Source: Actinomadura chibensis NBRC 106107
GTDB taxonomy: Bacteria; Actinomycetota; Actinomycetes; Streptosporangiales; Streptosporangiaceae
Assembly: GCF_001552135.1 (NCBI RefSeq)
Contig: NZ_BCQP01000029.1
Span: 117,994 to 181,993 of the forward strand
Reading direction: 5' to 3'
DNA: 64,000 nt
In this document: positions 1 to 8,100 of the stretch, piece after piece
Layout of the letters: each line of letters opens with the position of its first letter
Position numbering within the stretch: position 1 is the stretch's first letter
Notes under the pieces: model-generated
Told to the model about the DNA's origin: nothing
What the model saw: the letters and a program-made list of their open reading frames with translations, nothing else
The model's database searches: none
Made by a program: the position numbers and the translations under genes

Positions 1-188
1 CGCCGCGCGTCCCCGCCACCGAGGAGATCGAGGAGAACCTCCGCCGCGCGCTGCTCGCCGTCGAACCGGGACGGCTCTGGGTCAATCCCGACTGCGGCCT
101 GAAGACCCGCGCCTACCCGGAGACAGAGGCATCGCTGCGGAACCTGGTCGCGGCGGCGCGCCGCGTCCGCGCCGAACTGACCGGCTGA
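1..188 (+). CDS. metE: Cobalamin-independent methionine synthase, C-terminal fragment
   Basis: Only the last 61 codons lie in the window, read from base 3 to the TGA at 186-188. The segment holds the stretch WVNPDCGLKTR, which is diagnostic of the MetE/UROD-like barrel C-terminus. The Cys of this NPDCG motif is one of the zinc ligands that activate homocysteine in the family. The enzyme transfers a methyl group from methyltetrahydrofolate to homocysteine in the cytoplasm. The upstream part, and so any riboswitch, is outside the window. A shorter archaeal-type MetE-like protein would end in the same way, so full-length MetE is likely but not certain. Confidence 0.85.
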   Translation, partial: PRVPATEEIEENLRRALLAVEPGRLWVNPDCGLKTRAYPETEASLRNLVAAARRVRAELTG

Positions 189-219
189 GCCCGGGCAAAG
201 ACGCGCTGAGCCCGGCACC

Positions 220-260
220 GCATGGCCCGGCCGCCGCCCCCCGGCGCGGTCGGGCCATGC
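220..260. terminator. Hairpin terminator between metE and the convergent ATPase gene
   Basis: A 14-base stem (220-233 with 247-260, one mismatch) lies just after the metE stop codon. It also lies before the end of the convergent gene at 269, so it could serve both strands. There is no T-tract, which is usual for actinomycete terminators. Confidence 0.6.
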
Positions 261-268
261 GGCCCCCT

Positions 269-1045
269 CTACTGCCGGTCGTCCCCTCCTTCAGAGAGCC
301 CTTCGTACAGCCGGACGAGCTGCTCGCACACCTCGGTGATGTCGGTGACCGGGAGCCTCCCGGTCTCGCCGGAGCGGGAGCACCAGCGGAACGTCGCCGT
401 CTCGCACCACACCGTCAGTTCGCCGGGCGCGGACAGCATCGCGACGCCGAGCTCGTTCCGCGGCGCGAGCCGCTGCACGCCGCGCTGGACGAGCATCGCC
501 TGCAGGTCGCGCATCGACTGCGTCCCGGCGCTCCGGCGGGCGAGCGGGCGCGGGTGGCCGGTGCGGGTGACCGGCACCGCGAACCAGGTGGCCTTCCCGC
601 GCACCACCGGCGTGCTGAGCCGGGACCGCGTCGGATGGTGCCCCCACCGGCCGGCCGTGAGGATCTCGATGATCTCCAGTCCGCGGCCGTGCTCGTGCAT
701 GCCGCCGACCCGCTCCGGCGGACGCCGCCACTGCCGGAGCGAGTCGAACGCCTTGACGACCAGCTCGTCCCCGCCGAGGACGGAGCCGCGCTGGTACACC
801 CACAGCTCGGCGCGGGAGCGTCCGGAGCGGGGCGTCGCGTGCTGGAGGACGTTGGTGGCCAGTTCGCTGACCATGATGGCGACGTCGTCGGCGTCCTGGA
901 CGGCGAGGCCGAGGGCCGGGAGCAGGGTTCTGACCTGGGCGCGGGCGACGGCGGCGATCGACTCGTCCGCCGGGAGCGGGATGGCCGCGCAGCCGCCGGG
1001 TTCCAGACTCCAGGGGATCCCGCACTCCGTTGCGGCCTTCGTCAT
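269..1045 (-). CDS. RsbW-like ATP-binding protein (anti-sigma/HATPase type)
   Basis: 258 residues starting at ATG 1045, preceded by GAGGGTGAG. The longer open frame to 1240 has no ribosome site. An N-box (ELATNVLQHA, about residues 61-70) and a glycine box (GRGLEIIE, about 120-127) place it in the HATPase_c group related to anti-sigma factor kinases such as RsbW. About 120 residues follow the ATPase core and show no fold I recognise. In WhiJ-type clusters such ATPases sit beside an XRE regulator and DUF397 proteins, as here. The target sigma or anti-sigma partner cannot be read from sequence. A palindrome at 1131-1141, shared with the neighbouring promoters, suggests control by the XRE protein. 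Confidence 0.8.
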   Translation of the reverse strand: MTKAATECGIPWSLEPGGCAAIPLPADESIAAVARAQVRTLLPALGLAVQDADDVAIMVSELATNVLQHATPRSGRSRAELWVYQRGSVLGGDELVVKAFDSLRQWRRPPERVGGMHEHGRGLEIIEILTAGRWGHHPTRSRLSTPVVRGKATWFAVPVTRTGHPRPLARRSAGTQSMRDLQAMLVQRGVQRLAPRNELGVAMLSAPGELTVWCETATFRWCSRSGETGRLPVTDITEVCEQLVRLYEGLSEGGDDRQ

Positions 1046-1130
1046 GACGCTCACCCTCGGGGTTTCGCGGAGCTGTATTCGCGTTTCAGACAATCGCGAC
1101 ATGAGCCTCATAGGCCCGCGAGTCGCTATG

Positions 1131-1141
1131 TGTGATTCACA
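1131..1141. promoter_or_regulatory. Palindromic operator-like site TGTGATTCACA
   Basis: Perfect 11-base palindrome 86-96 bases upstream of the ATPase start codon. The same core with one central base changed occurs before the XRE gene (2615-2625), followed in both cases by GAT. It is a candidate binding site for the XRE-DUF5753 protein; the assignment is inferred. Confidence 0.5.
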
Positions 1142-1348
1142 GATCAAAGCTTCGCACATCCGGGCCGGGATTGGGGTGGCACACGAGCAAGCTCGTCCGG
1201 GCACGAATGAGACGTTCACCGAACCGGCTGGAAACCGCACAGACCACGTTCCGGAACGGCCCGCGAAGCACGTACCGGCGGCGCCGGGGACGACCCGCCG
1301 CCCGCGCTGTAGCGTGGGCGGCGCCTGAGAGAGGGCCGCACACGCGAA

Positions 1349-1380
1349 GATCCCCCAGGGGATGCAGCCCCTGGGGGATC
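1349..1380. terminator. Strong hairpin terminator
   Basis: Perfect 13-base stem (1349-1361 with 1368-1380) and a 6-base loop. It lies downstream of the DUF397 gene that ends at 1492 on the minus strand and upstream of the ATPase promoter. The rest of 1142-1491 holds no gene I can support. Confidence 0.75.
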
Positions 1381-1491
1381 CGGTGTGCGGCCCGGCGATC
1401 GAGCGGGGCCGCGCGCCCTACCGGGACCGCGGGCGCGCCCGCTGGTGGAGAGCCGCTCCCGCGGGGTCGGCCCGGTCGGTGCGGTCGGGGG

Positions 1492-1689
1492 TCAGCGGTC
1501 GTACCGGCCCGCGCGCAGGTCGCCGAGGAAGGCGGCGAAGACGGACCGGGGGACGACGTGCGCTCCGGCCTCCGGCGTCCGGCTGTCGCGCAGCCCGGTG
1601 GCCGTCCCGAGGTCGGCCACCTCGACGCAGCCGCCGTTGCTGCTCGCGCTCGCGGTGGCCTTGAACCATCGTGCCTGAGAGAGATCCAT
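1492..1689 (-). CDS. DUF397 (BldB-like) small protein
   Basis: 65 residues. The pattern WFKATASASSNGGCVEVA, then RDSRTPEAG, then FLGDLRAGRYD at the end is typical of DUF397. These small proteins are encoded beside XRE-DUF5753 regulators throughout the actinomycetes, and BldB of Streptomyces is a distant member. It lies 30 bases downstream of the XRE gene on the same strand and is probably co-transcribed. Members are thought to act with the neighbouring DNA-binding protein, but no biochemical activity is visible. The terminator at 1349-1380 closes the unit. Confidence 0.88.
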   Translation of the reverse strand: MDLSQARWFKATASASSNGGCVEVADLGTATGLRDSRTPEAGAHVVPRSVFAAFLGDLRAGRYDR

Positions 1690-1719
1690 GTGTGCTCCGC
1701 TCGCTCTCTGGCGCCGGAC

Positions 1720-2571
1720 TCATTCCAGCGCCGCGATGAGTTTCTCCAGGTGTGCCGCGGTGTCGGCGGTGCTCAGGGCCGCCGCGCGGATCTGCTCGAA
1801 GATCCGGTCATACGCCTCCACTTTCTCGGGGGTGTCGATCTCCTGGATGTCGGCGTCGTTCTCCAGGAAGACCAGCGGCGGTTCGCCGTCGGGGAAGCGG
1901 AAGATGTTGACCAGCGTCGACATGCCGGGGTGCAGGCCGTCCGACAGGCGGAGCAGGCGCAGCTCCACGTTCGGCCGCTGGGACATGGTCAGCAGGTGGC
2001 GGAGCTGGGCCCGGCGGTCGCCCGCGTCGCCCCAGTCGTACATCAGCGCCGCCTCGGTGATCAGCGCGACCAGCTCGGGCGCGGTGCCGTCGTCGCGGTC
2101 GAGGATCTGCTGGCGGCGCAGCCGCGCCCGCAGCGCCCGCTCGCGCCACTCCGGCGACTGGAACCCCGTCGCGAGCAGGGCCTGCATGTACGGCAGCGTC
2201 TGCAGCAGGCCCGGCAGGACCAGCGGCATGATCACGTGGATGCTGGACGCGTCGCCCTCGTACCCCGGGAACTCGTTGTCGAAGACCTCGGGATACTCCC
2301 GCCACCAGGCGCGTTCCCGCGCCCGCGAGGCGAGGCTCTCCAGCTCGTCGAGGTCGCTGCCCTCGTAGATGCGGGCGAGGTCGCGGATGTCGCTCAGCTC
2401 GGGACGGACCCAGTTGTTCGCCTCGAACCGGCCGACCTTGCCGCGTCCCCAGTTCAGCCGGTCGCACACCTGGTTCGCGGTGTATCCGGCCTCGTCGCGC
2501 AGCTCGCGCAGCCGCCGCGCGAGGCCCCGCTTGGCGACGGTGGCCCCGTACGCCTCGCTCACCGGAACCAC
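1720..2571 (-). CDS. XRE-family regulator with DUF5753 domain (WhiJ-like)
   Basis: 283 residues. The N-terminal helix-turn-helix (about 16-72) contains LARRLRELRDEAGYTANQVC and the recognition-helix region KVGRFEANNW. The remainder is the DUF5753 domain, with the family marks LPGLLQTLPYMQALL, MSQRPNVELRLL and the FLENDADIQE region. This is the architecture of WhiJ-type developmental regulators. It is flanked by DUF397 genes on both sides, with 72 bases to the upstream one. The palindrome at 2615-2625, 44 bases before the start codon, suggests autoregulation. Its ligand, if any, is unknown. Confidence 0.88.
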   Translation of the reverse strand: MVPVSEAYGATVAKRGLARRLRELRDEAGYTANQVCDRLNWGRGKVGRFEANNWVRPELSDIRDLARIYEGSDLDELESLASRARERAWWREYPEVFDNEFPGYEGDASSIHVIMPLVLPGLLQTLPYMQALLATGFQSPEWRERALRARLRRQQILDRDDGTAPELVALITEAALMYDWGDAGDRRAQLRHLLTMSQRPNVELRLLRLSDGLHPGMSTLVNIFRFPDGEPPLVFLENDADIQEIDTPEKVEAYDRIFEQIRAAALSTADTAAHLEKLIAALE

Positions 2572-2614
2572 CTCCCCTGACCTCCGCCCGCCATCAGCAT
2601 ACGCCTTCCGAATT

Positions 2615-2625
2615 TGTGAATCACA
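2615..2625. promoter_or_regulatory. Palindromic operator-like site TGTGAATCACA
   Basis: Perfect 11-base palindrome upstream of the XRE gene and downstream of the DUF397 gene ending at 2644. It matches the site at 1131-1141 over 13 of 14 bases including the trailing GAT. Confidence 0.5.
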
Positions 2626-2643
2626 GATGCGGACAGGGGCGAC

Positions 2644-2865
2644 TTAGGAGGCGGCGTGATCGAACTCTCCTTTTTTCACTCCATCGAGGAAGCAGTCCCA
2701 TTCGTGCTCGTCGAAGACGGAGACGGGGCCGCCCGCGGTGCGCAGCAGCGTCCACTCCCCGGCGAACGCGACCTCGATCGAGCCCTCGGCGGTGCCTGAG
2801 CGCTTCCAGTCCAGGGTGTCGGGGTCGAGGCCGAGGTCGTCCAGCGTCGGTTTCTTCGTGTTCAT
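2644..2865 (-). CDS. DUF397 small protein, second copy
   Basis: 73 residues. The C-terminal half shows the DUF397 pattern (WKRSG, IEVAFAG, GGPVSVFDEHEWDCFLDGVKKGEFD). The N-terminus (MNTKKPTLDDLGLDPDTLD) is longer than in the first copy. The start codon follows AGGGGACTC. It lies between the methyltransferase (31 bases upstream) and the XRE gene, so transcription could enter from the methyltransferase promoter. Function is unknown beyond the family link with XRE regulators. Confidence 0.8.
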   Translation of the reverse strand: MNTKKPTLDDLGLDPDTLDWKRSGTAEGSIEVAFAGEWTLLRTAGGPVSVFDEHEWDCFLDGVKKGEFDHAAS

Positions 2866-2896
2866 GCGAGTCCCCTCGGTATGTGGGTTTCCCAGG

Positions 2897-3724
2897 TCAG
2901 GCGGGTTTTCTCGCCACGGCGCAGTAGGACCAGCGGGAGCCGTCGCTGTCGGCGGCCTCCGGGTCCTCGGCGCCCCACTCGCCCGCGTAGACGAGGTCCG
3001 GCGCGGCGCCCTCGTACGGCGGGACGATCTCCAGCCCGGCGAAGAAGCGGGCGATCTCCTCCCGCGACCTGGTGTGGACGTTGGCCGACGACGTGGAGTA
3101 GGCGTCCTTGAGCCCGCTGACCGCCCGCTCCGCCTGCCGGTCGTGCGTCCCGGCGGCCAGCGCCAGGTAGCTGCCGGGGACCAGCCGGTCCATGTACCGG
3201 CGGACGACGCCCCACGGGTCGTCCTCGTCCGGGACGAAGTGCGTCAACGCGACCACCAGTAAAGCCACGGGCTGGGTGAAATCGATGGTCTTCTGGGTGA
3301 CGGGGTGCGCGAGCAGGCCCTCCGGGTCGCGGAAGTCGGCCTGGATGAAGGCCGTCCCGTCCACCCCGGTCAGCAGCTTCTGCGCGTGGGCGCGCACCAT
3401 CGGGTCGTTGTCGGCGTACAGGACGCGGGCCTCCGGCGCGACGGCCTGCGCCGCGTCGTGCGTGTTGTTGCGGGTCGGAAGGCCCGCGCCGACGTCGATG
3501 AACTGGCGGACGCCCCGATCGGCGAGCCAGCTGACGGCGCGTTGCAGAAAGCCGCGGTTCGCCCACGCCGCGTCCTCGGCTTCCGGCATCGCCTTCTTCA
3601 CTTTGGCGGCGGCGATACGGTCTACCTCGTAGTTCTCCGTGCCGCCGAGAAAGAAGTCATACATTCGGGCCGGGCTGGGGACATCGGGGTCCACCCCGGG
3701 GGGAACCTGATCTGTGTCGCTCAC
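2897..3724 (-). CDS. SAM-dependent methyltransferase, DUF574/Methyltransf_19 family
   Basis: 275 residues. The N-terminus PSPARMYDFFLGGTENYEVD and the SAM-binding loop FIDVGAGLPTRNNTHDAA are hallmarks of this large actinomycete family, as are the acidic turn VLYADNDPMV and the segment ALLVVALTHFVPDEDDP. The length matches the family. The substrate is not known for most members. A partial copy of the cluster palindrome lies 26-36 bases upstream (3750-3760), which points to shared regulation with the XRE unit. Confidence 0.88.
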   Translation of the reverse strand: MSDTDQVPPGVDPDVPSPARMYDFFLGGTENYEVDRIAAAKVKKAMPEAEDAAWANRGFLQRAVSWLADRGVRQFIDVGAGLPTRNNTHDAAQAVAPEARVLYADNDPMVRAHAQKLLTGVDGTAFIQADFRDPEGLLAHPVTQKTIDFTQPVALLVVALTHFVPDEDDPWGVVRRYMDRLVPGSYLALAAGTHDRQAERAVSGLKDAYSTSSANVHTRSREEIARFFAGLEIVPPYEGAAPDLVYAGEWGAEDPEAADSDGSRWSYCAVARKPA

Positions 3725-3749
3725 CGGTCGGGCCTCCGTTGCGGCAACT

Positions 3750-3760
3750 TGTGATGCACG
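3750..3760. promoter_or_regulatory. Degenerate copy of the TGTGA-N-TCACA site
   Basis: TGTGATGCACG matches the left half and centre of the palindromes at 1131 and 2615, with two changes in the right half. It lies just before the methyltransferase start codon. Confidence 0.35.
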
Positions 3761-3816
3761 AATTATGAAACAAGTTCGCCGATACCGCGAAGGCCGCGCG
3801 GAGCGGGCCTTCGCGG

Positions 3817-4305
3817 TCAGTCGCGCGGTCGGTCGTGCGGGGACGGGGCGGCAACGCAGGCATTTCCCCGCGCGTCACCAATGGCCTGCGGATTCTCGGC
3901 GAGCCGCCGGTAGCCGGGGCATTGGAGAATGTCGTCGGCGGCGCATTCCATGACGTGCTCGATCAGCGCCTTGGACGCGTTCAGCGCCGCGATGCGCCGT
4001 TCCAGCGCGGCGTGCTGGCGGCGGAGGAGGGCCTGGCGCTCGTCCCGTCCGGGGGCGTCGAGCATGGCGCGGATCTGCTCCAGCGACAGACCGCCCTCCT
4101 TCGCCCGGACGATCGTCATGACCCGGACGACGTGCTCGTCGGTGTAGACGCGCCGCCCGTTCACCCGCGCGGCCGGGGTGAGCAGCCCCATCGCCTCCCA
4201 GTGGCGCAGCACGTGCGGGGCGAGGCCGAACCGTCCGGCCAGCTCGCCGATCCGCAGCGCCGCGCTTGACTTCATGTTGACATTAACTTGCAGGCTCACG
4301 GCCAT
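3817..4305 (-). CDS. MerR-family transcriptional regulator
   Basis: 162 residues from ATG 4305, chosen because GAGG lies 5 bases before it; ATG 4275 is an alternative without a good ribosome site. The winged helix-turn-helix reads LRIGELAGRFGLAPHVLRHW, then GLLTPAARVNGRRVYTDEHV. A coiled-coil dimer helix (RQHAALERRIAALNASKALIEHV) follows. The C-terminal region has few cysteines, so a metal sensor is not obvious; ECAADDILQCPGY resembles MerR proteins paired with flavoproteins. It diverges from a decayed thioredoxin-reductase-like gene, which was probably its former target. An 8-base inverted repeat (4276-4283 / 4304-4311) overlaps the start region. Confidence 0.8.
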   Translation of the reverse strand: MAVSLQVNVNMKSSAALRIGELAGRFGLAPHVLRHWEAMGLLTPAARVNGRRVYTDEHVVRVMTIVRAKEGGLSLEQIRAMLDAPGRDERQALLRRQHAALERRIAALNASKALIEHVMECAADDILQCPGYRRLAENPQAIGDARGNACVAAPSPHDRPRD

Positions 4306-4600
4306 GTCAACCTCGATGGACCGGACGCGTTCGACGTCCTGATCGCGGGCGACGGGACGAGAGCGCGGGCGCGGCGGGTCGTCCTCGCGACCGGACTCGC
4401 GGACGACCTCCCCGACCTGCCCGGAGTCGCACGATTGTGGGGCCGTTCCGCATTTCACTGCCCTTACTGCCGCGGATACGAATGCACCGGAAAACCGTCG
4501 CCGTCATGGGGTCGGGACCGGCACGGATAGACGAGTTCGCCCGGACGAGCGTCCCCGGCGTCAAGGCGGGCGACATGGCGCGGCGCGCGAATCGTGAACT
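4288..4600 (+). pseudogene. Remnant of an NAD(P)/FAD thioredoxin-reductase-like gene
   Basis: Frame 1 from 4288 reads RARRVVLATGLADDLPDLPG, then GRSAFHCPYCRGYEC. This is the middle of the thioredoxin-reductase-like flavoprotein family including the redox CxxC (CPYC). Shortly after, in another frame near 4525-4595, comes ARTSVPGVKAGDMARRAN, which matches the family's C-terminal FAD-binding signature (TSVPGVxAAGDMA). The N-terminal FAD domain and most of the NADPH domain between the two pieces are missing, and the frame changes. It therefore looks like a gene lost by internal deletions, left beside its divergent MerR regulator. Confidence 0.7.
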
Positions 4601-4656
4601 ATTACCGGTTCGCCGCCGTCACACCGCACTAGGGTCGAAGACGGAGGTGGCGGAAC

Positions 4657-5091
4657 ATGGACCTTGTGGCGCTGTCCGAGGCGGCGGCCGCGCTGGTGGC
4701 CGCGGGCGCGACGGGGGCGGCGCAGACCGCCGGGGAGCAGGCCACGACGGGGATGCTGCAGCGGATCCGGTCGGTGTTCCGCGGCGACGCCCGCGCGACC
4801 GAGAGCCTGGAGGAGGCCGCGTCCACCGGCGACGAGACCGCCGTCCAGGAGCTCGCCGAGTCGCTGCGCTGGTACGCGCGGCGCGACGAGGAGTTCGCCG
4901 CCGAGCTGGAGCGGTGGGCGGGCGGGCACGTCCAGCAGGTGACGCAGAACGTCATCGCCGCGCGCGACGCCTACACCGCGGGACGCGACCAGACGGTGAC
5001 CAACTACCACGGCACGCACCAGCAGGGCACCGACAAGCAGGGCACGCGACAGCAGGACGTCCACCGGCGCGGCGCGTCCGACGACGGCTGA
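4657..5091 (+). CDS. Small helical protein with C-terminal amyloid-like motif, partner of the NACHT protein
   Basis: 144 residues; ATG preceded by GGAGG at 9 bases. Residues 1-30 are Ala-rich and hydrophobic (ALSEAAAALVAAGATGAA). Residues 33-90 look like amphipathic helices (MLQRIRSVFRG and LAESLRWYARRDEEFAAELE). The tail is unlike the body: residues 98-117 carry RDAYTAGRDQTVT, followed by a Gln/Gly/Thr-rich end. The next gene begins 12 bases on and repeats RDAYTAGRDQ near its own N-terminus. Sharing of a short motif between an effector C-terminus and an NLR N-terminus is the layout of bacterial amyloid signalling (BASS) pairs. By analogy with HeLo/Bell-type domains the helical part could act on membranes; that is inference. 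The body resembles the small protein at 27219-27629. Confidence 0.75.
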   Translation: MDLVALSEAAAALVAAGATGAAQTAGEQATTGMLQRIRSVFRGDARATESLEEAASTGDETAVQELAESLRWYARRDEEFAAELERWAGGHVQQVTQNVIAARDAYTAGRDQTVTNYHGTHQQGTDKQGTRQQDVHRRGASDDG

Positions 5092-5103
5092 CGGGCGCCG
5101 CCG

Positions 5104-8100
5104 GTGACCGCCCCCGACGACGCCGACCCGCCGCGCCAGGACGTCACCGCGGAGCGTGACGCCTACACCGCCGGACGCGACCAGCACGTGACCGTCCACA
5201 ACACCGCCTACTACGGCGAGCCGCGCGCGCGGAAGAAGCCGCTGCGCGTGCTCGTCTCCTGGACGTCGGACGACCTGCGCGACCACCGCGAGCAGGTGCG
5301 CCGCGCGCTGCGCCGGGTCGGGGTGGAGGAGGTCGAGTCCGACGCGGCGGCGCGGCCGCTCGCCGACCACCTGGCCGAGGTGCGCGGCTGCGACCTGTTC
5401 ATCTGCGTCCTCGCGTGGCGGTACGGGCCGGTGCCCGAGGGCCGCGAGCACTCGCTGCCCGAACTGGAGCTGCGCGCCGCGCGGGAGGCCGGGGTCGAGT
5501 CGCTCGTGTTCCTGCTGAGCGACCGCGAGCCGTGGCCGCCGGGCGCGATGGACCGCGGCGAGGCCGCGGGCCGGGTCGACGCGCTCCGCGCCGAGCTGGC
5601 GTCCGGGCAGGGCTGCGAGGAGTTCACGACGGCGGTCGACCTCGGCGCCCGCGTCGAGGAGCTGGTGACGCCGCGCGGCCTCGGCGAGGAGCCCGCCTCG
5701 CGGGCGGACGCGGCGACGGCCGCGCACTGGCGCGCGTACCGGCGGCGGCTGATCGAGGAGTACGGGCGGCTCGACCTGGAGGCGCTGACCCCGCCCGAGC
5801 GGGAGGAGTACCTCCAGCTCTGGCTGCGGGACGTGTTCGTCGAGCCGGACGTCCGGCAGGACGCGCCGCCCGTCGAGCTGCCGAAGGAGCTGTGGCGCAA
5901 GCTCCAGGACGCCAAGGAGCTGTCGCCGTCGGACGTCCCGCGCGGCCTGGGGCTGAACCGCGACGACCTGGAGAAGGTCCGCCAGGTGTACCGGACGCGT
6001 CCGACCAGGGCGCTGTTCGACGTGGCGGCGCGTCCGGCCGAGCGGCTGTGCGTGCTGCTCGGCGACCCGGGCGCCGGGAAGTCGACGGTCGCCCGCTACC
6101 TGGCGCTCGCCCTCGCACAGGACCGGCTGCCCCCGCGGCTCGCCGACCTCGACGGCCACGAGCCGGTGCTGATCGAGCTGCGCGACTACGCGGCCGAGCG
6201 CGCCCGCAACCGGTGCGCCGGGTTCGGCGAGTACCTGGCCCACCGCGCCCGCACCGACGGGCTCGGCGTCCCGGCCGAGGCGCTGGAGGCGCGGCTGTCC
6301 GGCGGCGGCCCGGCGCTGGTGATCTTCGACGGGCTGGACGAGCTGTTCGACCCGCGCGAGCGGGAGGCGGTGGCCCGGGAGATCGCCTGGTTCGCGTCGT
6401 CGCATCCGACGGCGCGGGTGCTGGTGACGTCCCGGATCGTCGGGTACCGGCGGCGGATCCTGGAGGAGGCGGGGTTCACGCACTACACCGTCCAGGATCT
6501 CGGGGGCGACCAGATCGAGGAGTTCCTGACGTCCTGGTACGGGCTGGCGCTGCACGACCGCCCGGCCCTCGCGGAGCAGCGGCGGCTGCGGCTGACCGGC
6601 GCGATCGACGACTCCCCGCCGATCCGCGAGCTGGCCGGGAACCCGCTGCTGCTGACGATCCTCGCCATCATCGGCAAGCACCGGGAGCTGCCGCGCGAGC
6701 GCTGGAAGGTGTACGACCACGCGGCCGGCGTCCTGGTCGAGCACTGGGACGTCAACAAGCACCTCTCCGACGCCCGCGTCGACGCCGACGTGATCCGCGA
6801 GGACGACAAGAAGGACCTGCTGCGCAGGCTCGCCTACCGCATGCAGCTCGGCACCGAGGGCCTCGCCGGGAACCACATCTGGAAGGACGACCTCGTCGAG
6901 GAGATCGTCGGCTACCTGCAAGGGCGCTTCCAGTACGACCTGGCCCGCGCCACCGCGATCGCGAACGCGATCGTGGAGCAGTTCCACGAGCGCAATTTCG
7001 TCCTCGCGCGGTACGGGCCGCGCATCTACGGGTTCGTGCACCGGGCCCTGCTGGAGTTCTTCTGCGCGAGCGAGATCGTCGCCCGGTTCGAGAAGACCCG
7101 CGCCCTGACCGAGGAGCAGCTCCGCGAGGAGGTCTTCGAGGTCCACTGGGAGGACCCGGCCTGGACGGAGGTGCTCCGCCTCGTCGCCGGAATGGTGGAC
7201 GCCACCGTCACCGGCCGCCTGCTGGAGCATCTGCTGCACCGGGTGGAGCCGGTGCGGACGACCGTCCTGGACAAGCCGCCGCTGGGCGCGGTGACGCTCG
7301 CCGTGCAGTGCCTCGCCGAGGTGCGCAGTCTCGGGTCCGCCGAGCGGTCGGCCCGCGCCCTGCTGGACGCGATCATCGAACTGCTGCGGGCGCCCGACCG
7401 GTCCTTCGCCGACGACCGGCAGGAGCGGCTGGAGACGGCGGCGCTGCCCGCCATCGCCGCCATCGGCCCCGCCTGGCCCGGACGCGACCACTTCCTGCAC
7501 TGGTTCCGGCGGCACGCGTCGGCGTTCGTGAGCTGGCGCGCCTGCCGCCTCGCGCCGCGCATCCTCGCCGCGCTGTACTCCGACACCCCGTCCGTCCGGG
7601 CCATGCTCGCGGACATGGCGCGCCACGACGGCGTCGCCGGGCAGCGGCGGACGTGCCTGCTCGCCGTCGTGGAGCGCTGGCCCGACCAGCCCGGAACGCG
7701 CGAGCTGGTCGCCGACCTGCTGCGCGACCACGCCGACGCGCTCCGGCAGACCGCCGTCGAGCAGCTCGCCGCGCACTGGCCGGACGACCCCGGCACCCGC
7801 GCGGCCGTCCACGACGCGCTCTACGACGCCGCCGCCGACGTCCGGCGGGCGGCGGTCGAGCAGGTCGCCGCGCGCTGGCCGCGCGAGCCCGCGACGCTCG
7901 CCGCCGTCCAGGGGCGGCTCGACGATCCCGACTCCGACGTACGCGAGGCCGCGCTGGAGCAGCTCACGGCGAACTGGGCGACGCGCCACGGCACCCTCGA
8001 CGCCGTGCACCGCGCCGCGCGGGACCCGCACTGGTCGGTGCGCCGCGCCGCCGTCCGCGCGTTGGACTCGTCGTGGGCGCGCGTCACCGAGACCCTCGCC

